From: Siphonodentalium dalli
Lineage: Eukaryota > Mollusca > Scaphopoda > Gadilida > Siphonodentaliidae
Length of the DNA stretch: 64,000 nt
Direction of reading: 5' to 3'
NCBI GenBank assembly: GCA_032622095.1
Contig: CP136064.1
Coordinates: 181,880,011-181,944,010 of the forward strand
The notes below the pieces were generated by a model that worked only from the letters and a program-made list of their open reading frames with translations, searched no databases and was not told the origin of the DNA. The translations under genes were made by a program, and so were the position numbers. Of this stretch, positions 28,931-42,035 are shown one piece after another (position 1 is the stretch's first letter; each line of letters starts with the position of its first letter).

Positions 28931-31123
28931 GATACTGGCAAAGGATGATGTCACCCTTCCATGACCACAATTGCAATTTTACGCGATTCAAACTTCAAAA
29001 CGGGATTACATCATGGACTTACTGTTCAATGGAAATATGTGATATGGCAAAGGGTGATATCACCCTTTCATGATCACAATTTTACGCGATTCAAACGTCA
29101 AAACGGGATTACATAATGGATATATTTGAACAATGAATTTATATGTGAAATGGCAAAGGGTGATATCACCCTTCCATGATCACAATTTTACCGATTAAAA
29201 CTTCAAAAACGGGATTACATCATGGATATATTGAACAATGAATTTATATGTGAGATGGCAAAGGATGATATCACCCTTCCATGATCACAATTTTACGCGA
29301 TTCTAACTTCAAAACCGGATTACATCATGGATATATTGAACAATGAATTTATATGTGAAATGGCAAAGGGTGATATCACCCTTCCATTATCACAATTTTA
29401 CGGAATATAACTTCAAAACGGGATTACATAATGGATATATTGAACAATGAATTTATATGTGAAATGGCAAAGGATGATATCACCCTTCCATGATCACAAT
29501 TTTACGCAATTCTAACTTCAAAACCGGATTACATCATGCATATATTGTACAATGAATTTATATGTGAAATGGCAAAGGGTGATATCACCCTTCCATGATG
29601 ACAATTTTACCGATTAAAACTTAAAAACGGGATTACATCATGGATATATTGAACAATGAATTTATATGTGAAATGGCAAAGGGTGATATCACCCTTCCAT
29701 GATCACAATTTTACCGATTATAACTTCAAAACGGGATTACATAATGGATATATTGAACAATGAATTTATATGTGAAATGGCAAAGGATGATATCACCCTT
29801 CCATGATCACAATTTTATGCGATTCTAGCTTCAAAACCGGATTACATCATGGATATATTGTACAATGAATTTATATGTGAAATGGAAAAGGGTGATATCA
29901 CCCTTCCATGATCACAATTTTACCGATTAAAACTTAAAAACGGGATTACATCATGGATATATTGAACAACGAATTTATATGTGAAATGGCAAAGGGTGAT
30001 ATCACCCTTCCATGATCACAATTTTACCGATTATAACTTCAAAACAGGATTACATAATGGATATATTGAACAATGAATTGATATGTGAAATGGCAAAGGG
30101 TGATATCACCCTTCCATGATCACAATTTTACCGATTATAATTTCAAAACGTGATTACGTAATCAATATATTGTACAGTGAATTTATATGTGAAATGGCAA
30201 AGGGTGATATCACCCTTCCATGATGACAATTTTACCGATTAAAACTTAAAAACGGGATTACATCATGGATATATTGAACAATGAATTTATATGTGAAATG
30301 GCAAAGGGTGATATCACCCTTCCATGATCACAATTTTACCGATTATAACTTCAAAACGGGATTACATAATGGATATATTGAACAATGAATTTATATGTGA
30401 AATGGCAAAGGATGATATCACCCTTCCATGATCACAATTTTATGCGATTCTAGCTTCAAAACCGGATTACATCATGGATATATTGTACAATGAATTTATA
30501 TGTGAAATGGAAAAGGGTGATATCACCCTTCCAAGATCACAATTTTACCGATTAAAAACGGGATTACATCATGGATATATTGAACAACGAATTTATATGT
30601 GAAATGGCAAAGGGTGATATCACCCTTCCATGATCACAATTTTACCGATTATAACTTCAAAACGGGATTACATAATGGATATATTGAACAATGAATTGAT
30701 ATGTGAAATGGCAAAGGGTGATATCACCCTTCCATGATCACAATTTTACCGATTATAATTTCAAAACGGGATTACGTAATCAATATATTGTACAGTGAAT
30801 TTATATGTGAAATGGTAAAGGGTGATATCACCCTTCCAAGATCACAATTTTACGCGATCGAAACTTCAAAACGGGATTACATAATTGATATATTGTACAA
30901 TGAATTTATATGTGAAATGGCAAAGGGTGATATCACCCTTCCATGATCACAATTTTACTCGATTCAAACTTCAAAACGGGATTAGATTATGGACTTACTG
31001 TACAATGGATTTATATGTGATATGGCAAAGGGTGATATCACCCTTCCATGACCACAATTTTACGCGATTCTAACTTCAAGACGGGAATACATCATGGATA
31101 TATTGTACAGTACATATATATGT
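28931..31123 (+). repeat. HOR unit U16, 21 monomers, 2,193 bp (B/A recombinant)
   Basis: M1 to M12 are of B type and are followed by M7 to M15 of A type, with the deleted M10 at 30,546. The switch lies between 30,179 and 30,221, where M12 (TTGTACAGTG) runs into CCATGATGAC of M7. This is the long product expected from an unequal crossover six monomers out of register. Confidence 0.88.
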
Positions 31124-32698
31124 GATACTGGCAAAGGATGATGTCACCCTTCCATGACCACAATTGCAATTTTACGCGATTCAAACTTCAAAACGGGATT
31201 ACATCATGGACTTACTGTTCAATGGAAATATGTGATATGGCAAAGGGTGATATCACCCTTTCATGATCACAATTTTACGCGATTCAAACGTCAAAACGGG
31301 ATTACATAATGGATATATTTGAACAATCAATTTATATGTGAAATGGCAAAGGGTGATATCACCCTTCCATGATCACAATTTTACCGATTAAAACTTCAAA
31401 AACGGGATTACATCATGGATATATTAAACAATGAATTTATATGTGAGATGGCAAAGGATGATATCACCCTTCCATGATCACAATTTTACGCGATTCTAAC
31501 TTCAAAACCGGATTACATCATGGATATATTGAACAATGAATTTATATGTGAAATGGCAAAGGGTGATATCACCCTTCCATTATCACAATTTTACGGAATA
31601 TAACTTCAAAACGGGATTACATAATGGATATATTGAACAATGAATTTATATGTGAAATGGCAAAGGATGATATCACCCTTCCATGATCACAATTTTACGC
31701 AATTCTAACTTCAAAACCGGATTACATCATGCATATATTGTACAATGAATTTATATGTGAAATGGCAAAGGGTGATATCACCCTTCCATGATGACAATTT
31801 TACCGATTAAAACTTAAAAACGGGATTACATCATGGATATATTGAACAATGAATTTATATGTGAAATGGCAAAGGGTGATATCACCCTTCCATGATCACA
31901 ATTTTACCGATTATAACTTCAAAACGGGATTACATAATGGATATATTGAACAATGAATTTATATGTGAAATGGCAAAGGATGATATCACCCTTCCATGAT
32001 CACAATTTTATGCGATTCTAGCTTCAAAACCGGATTACATCATGGATATATTGTACAATGAATTTATATGTGAAATGGAAAAGGGTGATATCACCCTTCC
32101 ATGATCACAATTTTACCGATTAAAACTTAAAAACGGGATTACATCATGGATATATTGAACAACGAATTTATATGTGAAATGGCAAAGGGTGATATCACCC
32201 TTCCATGATCACAATTTTACCGATTATAACTTCAAAACAGGATTACATAATGGATATATTGAACAATGAATTGATATGTGAAATGGCAAAGGGTGATATC
32301 ACCCTTCCATGATCACAATTTTACCGATTATAATTTCAAAACGTGATTACGTAATCAATATATTGTACAGTGAATTTATATGTGAAATGGCAAAGGGTGA
32401 TATCACCCTTCCAAGATCACAATTTTACGCGATTGAAACTTCAAAACGGGATTACATAATTGATATATTGTACAATGAATTGATATGTGAAATGGCAAAG
32501 GGTGATATCACCCTTCCATGATCACAATTTTACTCGATTCAAACTTCAAAACGGGATTAGATTATGGACTTATTGTACAATGGATTTATATGTGATATGG
32601 CAAAGGGTGATATCACCCTTCCATGACCACAATTTTACGCGATTCTAACTTCAAGACGGGAATACATCATGGATATATTGTACAGTAAATATATATGT
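31124..32698 (+). repeat. HOR unit U17, 15 monomers, 1,575 bp (B type)
   Basis: Standard B unit. Private changes are TTTGAACAATCAATTT near 31,318 and ATATATTAAACAATG near 31,420. Confidence 0.87.
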
Positions 32699-32808
32699 GA
32701 TACTGGCAAAGGATGATGTCACCCTTCCATGACCACAATTGCAATTTTACGCGATTCAAACTTCAAAACGGGATTACATCATGGACTTACTGTTCATTGG
32801 AAATATGT
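32699..32808 (+). repeat. Reference M1 monomer, the HOR start marker (110 bp)
   Basis: The most distinctive monomer. It starts GATACTGGC, with one extra base against GATATGGC. Its palindrome centre is GATGTC, not GATATC. It has CCATGACCAC followed by a 6-bp expansion giving CAATTGCAATTTT, and it ends with CTTACTGTTCATTGGAAATATG, which is 2 bp short. It occurs 37 times, about once per unit. Confidence 0.9.
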
Positions 32809-32846
32809 GATATGGCAAAGGGTGATATCACCCTTCCATGATCACA
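32806..32846. repeat. Reference 41-bp dyad (M2 of U18)
   Basis: The core AAGGGTGATATCACCCTT at 32,818 to 32,835 is a perfect 18-bp palindrome centred on GATATC. Symmetry continues imperfectly outwards. The left arm reads TGTGATATGG, CA, AAGGGTGAT; the right arm, read on the other strand, reads TGTGATCATGG, AAGGGTGAT. It is repeated in nearly every monomer. It could extrude as a hairpin or bind a symmetrical protein dimer; neither is shown by sequence alone. Confidence 0.85.
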
Positions 32847-34266
32847 ATTTTACGCGATTCAAACGTCAAAACGGGATTACATAATGGATATATTTGTACA
32901 ATGAATTTATATGTGAAATGGCAAAGGGTGATATCACCCTTCCATGATCACAATTTTACCGATTAAAACTTCAAAAACGGGATTACATCATGGATATATT
33001 GAACAATGAATTTATATGTGAGATGGCAAAGGATGATATCACCCTTCCATGATCACAATTTTACGCGATTCTAACTTCAAAACCGGATTACATCATGGAT
33101 ATATTGAACAATGAATTTATATGTGAAATGGCAAAGGGTGATATCACCCTTCCATCATCACAATTTCACGGAATATAACTTCAAAACGGGATTACATAAT
33201 GGATATATTGAACAATGAATTTATATGTGAAATGGCAAAGGATGATATCACCCTTCCATGATCACAATTTTACGCAATTCTAACTTCAAAACCGGATTAC
33301 ATCATGCATATATTGTACAATGAATTTATATGTGAAATGGCAAAGGGTGATATCACCCTTCCATGATGACAATTTTACCGATTAAAACTTAAAAACGGGA
33401 TTACATCATGGATATATTGAACAATGAATTTATATGTGAAATGGCAAAGGGTGATATCACCCTTCCATGATCACAATTTTACCGATTATAACTTCAAAAC
33501 GGGATTACATAATGGATATATTGAACAATGAATTTATATGTGAAATGGCAAAGGATGATATCACCCTTCCATGATCACAATTTTATGCGATTCTAGCTTC
33601 AAAACCGGATTACATCATGGATATATTGTACAATGAATTTATATGTGAAATGGAAAAGGGTGATATCACCCTTCCAAGATCACAATTTTACCGATTAAAA
33701 ACGGGATTACATCATGGATATATTGAACAACGAATTTATATGTGAAATGGCAAAGGGTGATATCACCCTTCCATGATCACAATTTTACCGATTATAACTT
33801 CAAAACGGGATTACATAATGGATATATTGAACAATGAATTGATATGTGAAATGGCAAAGGGTGATATCACCCTTCCATGATCACAATTTTACCGATTATA
33901 ATTTCAAAACGGGATTACGTAATCAATATATTGTACAGTGAATTTATATGTGAAATGGTAAAGGGTGATATCACCCTTCCATGATCACAATTTTACGCGA
34001 TCGAAACTTCAAAACGGGATTACATAATTGATATATTGTACAATGAATTTATATGTGAAATGGCAAAGGGTGATATCACCCTTCCATGATCACAATTTTA
34101 CTCGATTCAAACTTCAAAACGGGATTAGATTATGGACTTACTGTACAATGGATTTATATGTGATATGGCAAAGGGTGATATCACCCTTCCATGACCACAA
34201 TTTTACGCGATTCTAACTTCAAGACGGGAATACATCATGGATATATTGTACAGTACATATATATGT

Positions 34267-35841
34267 GATACTGGCAAAGGATGATGTCACCCTTCCATGA
34301 CCACAATTGCAATTTTACGCGATTCAAACTTCAAAACGGGATTACATCATGGACTTACTGTTCAATGGAAATATGTGATATGGCAAAGGGTGATATCACC
34401 CTTTCATGATCACAATTTTACGCGATTCAAACGTCAAAACGGGATTACATAATGGATATATTTGAACATTGAATTTATATGTGAAATGGCAAAGGGTGAT
34501 ATCACCCTTCCATGATCACAATTTTACCGATTAAAACTTCAAAAACGGGATTACATCATGGATATATTGAACAATGAATTTATATGTGAGATGGCAAAGG
34601 ATGATATCACCCTTCCATGATCACAATTTTACGCGATTCTAACTTCAAAACCGGATTACATCATGGATATATTGAACAATGAATTTATATGTGAAATGGC
34701 AAAGGGTGATATCACCCTTCCATTATCACAATTTTACGGAATATAACTTCAAAACGGGATTACATAATGGATATATTGAACAATGAATTTATATGTGAAA
34801 TGGCAAAGGATGATATCACCCTTCCATGATCACAATTTTACGCAATTCTAACTTCAAAACCGGATTACATCATGCATATATTGTACAATGAATTTATATG
34901 TGAAATGGCAAAGGGTGATATCACCCTTCCATGATGACAATTTTACCGATTAAAACTTAAAAACGGGATTACATCATGGATATATTGAACAATGAATTTA
35001 TATGTGAAATGGCAAAGGGTGATATCACCCTTCCATGATCACAATTTTACCGATTATAACTTCAAAACGGGATTACATAATGGATATATTGAACAATGAA
35101 TTTATATGTGAAATGGCAAAGGATGATATCACCCTTCCATGATCACAATTTTATGCGATTCTAGCTTCAAAACCGGATTACATCATGGATATATTGTACA
35201 ATGAATTTATATGTGAAATGGAAAAGGGTGATATCACCCTTCCATGATCACAATTTTACCGATTAAAACTTAAAAACGGGATTACATCATGGATATATTG
35301 AACAACGAACTTATATGTGAAATGGCAAAGGGTGATATCACCCTTCCATGATCACAATTTTACCGATTATAACTTCAAAACAGGATTACATAATGGATAT
35401 ATTGAACAATGAATTGATATGTGAAATGGCAAAGGGTGATATCACCCTTCCATGATCACAATTTTACCGATTATAATTTCAAAACGTGATTACGTAATCA
35501 ATATATTGTACAGTGAATTTATATGTGAAATGGCAAAGGGTGATATCACCCTTCCAAGATCACAATTTTACGCGATTGAAACTTCAAAACGGGATTACAT
35601 AATTGATATATTGTACAATGAATTGATATGTGAAATGGCAAAGGGTGATATCACCCTTCCATGATCACAATTTTACTCGATTCAAACTTCAAAACGGGAT
35701 TAGATTATGGACTTATTGTACAATGGATTTATATGTGATATGGCAAAGGGTGATATCACCCTTCCATGACCACAATTTTACGCGATTCTAACTTCAAGAC
35801 GGGAATACATCATGGATATATTGTACAGTAAATATATATGT
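34267..35841 (+). repeat. HOR unit U19, 15 monomers, 1,575 bp (B type)
   Basis: Last unit of the regular A/B block. Private changes are TTTGAACATTG near 34,461 and AACGAACTTATATG near 35,304. Confidence 0.87.
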
Positions 35842-37102
35842 GATACTGGCAAAGGATGATGTCACCCTTCCATGACCACAATTGCAATTTTACGCGATTC
35901 AAACTTCAAAACGGGATTACATCATGGACTTACTGTTCAATGGAAATATGTGATATGGCAAAGGGTGATATCACCCTTCCATGATCACAATTTTACGCGA
36001 TTCAAACGTCAAAACGGGATTACATAATGGATATATTTGTACAATGAATTTATATGTGAAATGGCAAAGGGTGATATCACCCTTCCATGATCACAATTTT
36101 ACCGATTAAAACTTCAAAAACGGGATTACATCATGGATATATTGAACAATGAATTTATATGTGAGATGGCAAAGGATGATATTACCCTTCCATGATCACA
36201 ATTTTAGGCGATTCTAACTTCAAAACCGGATTATATCATGCATATATTGTACAATGAATTTATATGTGAAATGGCAAGGGGTGATATCACCCTTCCATGA
36301 TCACAATTTTACCGATTAAAACTTAAAAACGGGATTACATCATGGATATATTGAACAATGAATTTATATGTGAAATGGCAAAGGGTGATATCACCCTTCC
36401 ATGATCACAATTTTACCGATTATAACTTCAAAACGGGATTACATAATGGATATATTGAACAATGAATTTATATGTGAAATGGCAAAGGATGATATCACCC
36501 TTCAATGATCACAATTTTATGCGATTCTAGCTTCAATACCGGATTACATCATGGATATATTGTACAATGAATTTATATGTGAAATGGCAAAGGGTGATAT
36601 CACCCTTCCATGATCACAATTTTACCGATTAAAACTTAAAAACGGGATTACATCATGGATATATTGAACAACGAATTTATATGTGAAATGGCAAAGGATG
36701 ATATCACCCTTCCATGATCACAATTTTACCGATTATAACTTCAAAACGGGATTACATAATGGATATATTGAACAATGAATTGATATGTGAAATGGCAAAG
36801 GGTGATATCACCCTTCCATGATCACAATTTTACCGATTATAATTTCAAAACGGGATTACATAATCAATATATTGTACAATGAATTTATATGTGAAATGGC
36901 AAAGGGTGATATCACCCTTCCATGATCACAATTTTACTCGATTCAAACTTCAAAACGGGATTAGATCATGGACTTACTGTACAATGGATTTATATGTGAT
37001 ATGGCAAAGGGTGATATCACCCTTCCATGACCACAATTTTACGCGATTCTAACTTCAAGACGGAATTACATCATGGATATATTGTACAGTAAATATATAT
37101 GT
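35842..37102 (+). repeat. HOR unit U20, 12 monomers, 1,261 bp (C type)
   Basis: GATATTACCC occurs in M4 (about 36,179), followed by a private AATTTTAGGCG. M12 and M13 are fused: TTACATAATCAATATATTG of M12 runs into TACAATGAATTT of M13 near 36,870, removing one monomer. Confidence 0.85.
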
Positions 37103-38363
37103 GATACTGGCAAAGGATGATGTCACCCTTCCATGACCACAATTGCAATTTTACGCGATTCAAACTTCAAAACGGGATTGCGTCATGGACTTACTGTTCA
37201 ATGGAAATATGTGATATGGCAAAGGGTGATATCACCCTTCCATGATCACAATTTTACGCGATTCAAACGTCAAAACGGGATTACATAATGGATATATTTG
37301 TACAATGAATTTATATGTGAAATGGCAAAGGGTGATATCACCCTTCCATGATCACAATTTTACCGATTAAAACTTCGAAAACGGGATTACATCATGGATA
37401 TATTGAACAATGAATTTATATGTGAGATGGCAAAGGATGATATCACCCTTACATGATCACAATTTTACGCGATTCTAGCCTCAAAACAGGATTACATCAT
37501 GGATATATTGTACAATGAATTTATATGTGAAATGGCAAAGGGTGATATCACCCTTCCATGATCACAATTTTACCGATTAAAACTTAAAAACGGGATTACA
37601 TCATGGATATATTGAACAATGAATTTATATGTGAAATGGCAAAGGGTGATATCACCCTTCCATGATCACAATTTTACCGATTATAACTTCAAAACGGGAT
37701 TACATAATAGATATATTGAACAATGAATTTATATGTGAAATGGCAAAGGATGATATCACCCTTCCATGATCACAATTTTATGCGATTCTAGCTTCAATAC
37801 CGGATTACATCATGGATATATTGTACAATGAATTTATATGTGAAATGGCAAAGGGTGATATCACCCTTCCATGATCACAATTTTAACGATTAAAACTTAA
37901 AAACGGGATTACATCATGGATATATTGAACAACGAATTTATATGTGAAATGGCAAAGGATGATATCACCCTTCCATGATCACAATTTTACCGATTATAAC
38001 TTTAAAACGGGATTACATAATGGATATATTGAACAATGAATTGATATGTGAAATGGCAAAGGGTGATATCACCCTTCCATGATCACAATTTTACCGATTA
38101 TAATTTCAAAATGGGATTACATAATCAATATATTGTACAATGAATTTATATGTGAAATGGCAAAGGGTGATATCACCCTTCCATGATCACAATTTTACTC
38201 GATTCAAACTTCAAAACGGGATTAGATCATGGACTTACTGTACAATGAATTTATATGTGATATGGCAAAGGGTGATATCACCCTTCCATGACCACAATTT
38301 TACGCAATTCTAACTTCAAGACGGAATTACATCATGGATATATTGTACAGTAAATATATATGT
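37103..38363 (+). repeat. HOR unit U21, 12 monomers, 1,261 bp
   Basis: The head carries GGATTGCGTCATGG, CTTCGAAAACGGG, CCCTTACATGATC and AAAACAGGATTAC, all repeated 1,261 bp further on in U22. The tail repeats the M12/M13 fusion of U20. The unit is therefore a join of a U22-like head to a U20-like tail. Confidence 0.85.
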
Positions 38364-40460
38364 GATACTGGCAAAGGATGATGTCACCCTTCCATGACCA
38401 CAATTGCAATTTTACGCGATTCAAACTTCAAAACGGGATTGCGTCATGGACTTACTGTTCAATGGAAATATGTGATATGGCAAAGGGTGATATCACCCTT
38501 CCATGATCACAATTTTACGCGATTCAAACGTCAAAACGGGATTACATAATGGATATATTTGTACAATGAATTTATATGTGAAATGGCAAAGGGTGATATC
38601 ACCCTTCCATGATCACAATTTTACCGATTAAAACTTCGAAAACGGGATTACATCATGGATATATTGAACAATGAATTTATATGTGAGATGGCAAAGGATG
38701 ATATCACCCTTACATGATCACAATTTTACGCGATTCTAGCCTCAAAACAGGATTACATCATGGATATATTGTACAATGAATTTATATGTGAAATGGCAAA
38801 GGGTGATATCACCCTTCCATGATCACAATTTTACCGATTAAAACTTAAAAACGGGATTACATCATGGATATATTGAACAATGAATTTATATGTGAAATGG
38901 CAAAGGGTGATATCACCCTTCCATGATCACAATTTTACCGATTATAACTTCAAAACGGGATTACATAATAGATATATTGAACAATGAATTTATATGTGAA
39001 ATGGCAAAGGATGATATCACCCTTCCATGATCACAATTTTATGCGATTCTAGCCTCAAAACCGGATTACATCATGGGTATATTGTACAATGAATTTATAT
39101 GTGAAATGGCAAAGGGTGATATCACCCTTCCATGATCACAATTTTACCGATTAAAACTTAAAAACGGGATTACATCATGGATATATTGAACAATGAATTT
39201 ATATGTGAAATGGCAAAGGGTGATATCACCCTTCCATGATCACAATTTTACCGATTAAAACTTAAAAAACGGGATTACATCATGGATATATTGAACAATG
39301 AATTTATATGTGAAATGGCAAAGGGTGATATCACCCTTCCATTATCACAATTTTACGGAATATAACTTCAAAACGGGATTACATAATGGATATATTGAAC
39401 AATGAATTTATATGTGAAATGGCAAAGGATGATATCACCCTTCCATGATCACAATTTTACGCAATTCTAACTTCAAAACCGGATTACATCATGCATATAT
39501 TGTACAATGAATTTATATGTGAAATGGCAAAGGGTGATATCACCCTTCCATGATCACAATTTTACCGATTAAAACTTAAAAACGGGATTACATCATGGAT
39601 ATATTGAATAATGAATTTATATGTGAAATGGCAAAGGGTGATATCACCCTTCCATGATCACAATTTTACCGATTATTACTTCAAAACGGGATTACATAAT
39701 GGATATATTGAACAATGAATTTATATGTGAAATGGCAAAGGATGATATCACCCTTCCAGGATCACAATTTTATGCGATTCTAGCTTCAAAACCGGATTAC
39801 ATCATGGATATATTGTACAATGAATTTATATGTGAAATGGAAAAGGGTGATATCACCCTTCCATGATCACAATTTTACCGATTAAAACTTAAAAACGGGA
39901 TTACATCATGGATATATTGAACAACGAATTTATATGTGAAATGGCAAAGGGTGATATCACCCTTCCATGATCACAATTTTACCGATTATAACTTCAAAAC
40001 GGGATTACATAATGGATATATTGAACAATGAATTGATATGTGAAATGGCAAAGGGTGATATCACCCTTCCATGATCACAATTTTACCGATTATAATTTCA
40101 AAACGGGATTACGTAATCAATATATTGTACAGTGAATTTATATGTGAAATGGCAAAGGGTGATATCACCCTTCCAAGATCACAATTTTACGCGATCGAAA
40201 CTTCAAAACGGGATTACATAATTGATATATTGTACAATGAATTTATATGTGAAATGGCAAAGGGTGATATCACCCTTCCATGATCACAATTTTACTCGAT
40301 TCAAACTTCAAAACGGGATTAGATTATGGACTTACTGTACAATGGATTTATATGTGATATGGCAAAGGGTGATATCACCCTTCCATGACCACAATTTTAC
40401 GCGATTCTAACTTCAAGACGGGAATACATCATGGATATATTGTACAGTAAATATATATGT
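38364..40460 (+). repeat. HOR unit U22, 20 monomers, 2,097 bp
   Basis: The head matches U21; the body has the layout of U24. Private changes include CATCATGGGTATATTG (about 39,072), ACCGATTATTACTTC (about 39,670) and CCAGGATCAC (about 39,758). The last change removes a TGA and creates an extra two-monomer open frame. Confidence 0.85.
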
Positions 40461-42035
40461 AATACTGGCAAAGGATGATGTCACCCTTCCATGACCACAA
40501 TTGCAATTTTACGCGATTCAAACTTCAAAACGGGATTACATCATGGACTTACTGTTCAATGGAAATATGTGATATGGCAAAGGGTGATATCACCCTTCCA
40601 TGATCACAATTTTACGCGATTCAAACGTCAAAACGGGATTACATAATTGATATATTTGTACAATGAATTTATATGTGAAATGGCAAAGGGTGATATCACC
40701 CTTCCATGATCACAATTTTACCGATTAAAACTTCAAAAACGGGATTACATCATGGATATATTGAACAATGAATTTATATGTGAGATGGCAAAGGATGATA
40801 TCACCCTTCCATGATCACAATTTTACGCGATTCTAACTTCAAAACCGGATTACATCATGGATATATTGAACAATGAATTTATATGTGAAATGGCAAAGGG
40901 TGATATCACCCTTCCATTATCACAATTTTACGGAATATAACTTCAAAACGGGATTACATAATGGATATATTGAACAACGAATTTATATGTGAAATGGCAA
41001 AGGATGATATCACCCTTCCATGATCACAATTTTACGCAATTCTAACTTCAAAACCGGATTACATCATGCATATATTGTACAATGAATTTATATGTGAAAT
41101 GGCAAAGGGTGATATCACCCTTCCATGATGACAATTTTACCGATTAAAACTTAAAAACGGGATTACATCATGGATATATTGAACAATGAATTTATATGTG
41201 AAATGGCAAAGGGTGATATCACCCTTCCATGATTACATTTTTACCGATTATAACTTTAAAACGGGATTACATAATGGATATATTGAACAATGAATTTATA
41301 TGTGAAATGGCAAAGGATGATATCACCCTTCCATGATCACAATTTTATGCGATTCTAGCTTCAAAACCGGATTACATCATGGATATATTGTACAATGAAT
41401 TTATATGTGAAATGGAAAAGGGTGATATCACCCTTCCATGATCACAATTTTACCGATTAAAACTTAAAAACTGGATTACATCATGGATATATTGAACAAC
41501 GAATTTATATGTGAAATGGCAAAGGGTGATATCACCCTTCCATGATCACAATTTTACCGATTATAACTTCAAAACGGGATTACATAATGGATATATTGAA
41601 CAATGAATTGATATGTGAAATGGCAAAGGGTGATATCACCCTTCCATGATCACAATTTTACCGATTATAATTTCAAAACGGGATTACATAATCAATATAT
41701 TGTACAGTGAATTTATATGTGAAATGGCAAAGGGTGGTATCACCCTTCCAAGATCACAATTTTACGTGATTGAAACTTTAAAACGGGATTACATAATTGA
41801 TATATTGTACAATGAATTTATATGTGAAATGGCAAAGGGTGATATCACCCTTCCATGATCACAATTTTACTCGATTCAAACTTCAAAACGGGATTAGATC
41901 ATGGACTTACTGTACAATGGATTTATATGTGATATGGCAAAGGGTGATATCACCCTTCCATGACCACAATTTTACGCGATTCTAACTTCAAGACGGAATT
42001 ACATCATGGATATATTGTACAGTAAATATATATGT
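40461..42035 (+). repeat. HOR unit U23, 15 monomers, 1,575 bp (A/B body, other tail)
   Basis: M1 has AATACTGGC instead of GATACTGGC. The body is A/B-like (CCATTATCAC, CCATGATGAC), but the tail is of the TACGTGATTGAAACTTT and TTAGATCATGG type seen in U6 and U27, so body and tail come from different lineages. A private GGGTGGTATCACCC is near 41,734. Confidence 0.83.

Larger units (their letters stand above)
32699..34266 (+). repeat. HOR unit U18, 15 monomers, 1,568 bp: reference A-type unit
   Basis: Used here to define M1 to M15. Starts and lengths: M1 32,699 (110), M2 32,809 (106), M3 32,915 (105), M4 33,020 (105), M5 33,125 (104), M6 33,229 (105), M7 33,334 (104), M8 33,438 (104), M9 33,542 (105), M10 33,647 (97, 7-bp deletion), M11 33,744 (104), M12 33,848 (104), M13 33,952 (105), M14 34,057 (105), M15 34,162 (105). 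These sum to 1,568. Leads with AAAGGATGAT, which weaken the palindrome, are M1, M4, M6 and M9; the others have AAAGGGTGAT. Its M13 has CCATGATCAC where relatives have CCAAGATCAC. Confidence 0.92.
21286..35841 (+). repeat. A/B super-repeat block (3,143-bp period)
   Basis: Nine units alternate A, B, A (short), B, A, B/A recombinant, B, A, B. A pair of 1,568 + 1,575 bp gives 3,143 bp, and equivalent M12 sites at 32,309 and 35,452 are exactly that far apart. The 7-bp difference between A and B is the deletion in M10. This is the most homogeneous part of the window. Confidence 0.85.

Noticed and set aside
32818-32835. Palindrome as intrinsic terminator, operator or riboswitch element
   Set aside because: It recurs every 105 bp with no genes to regulate and no U-tract placed directly after the stem. 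The context is eukaryotic satellite DNA.
32699-34266. CENP-B box
   Set aside because: The AAAACGGGA segment matches the 3' half of the motif (A..CGGG), but TTCG is absent at the required distance in the monomer types that I checked.
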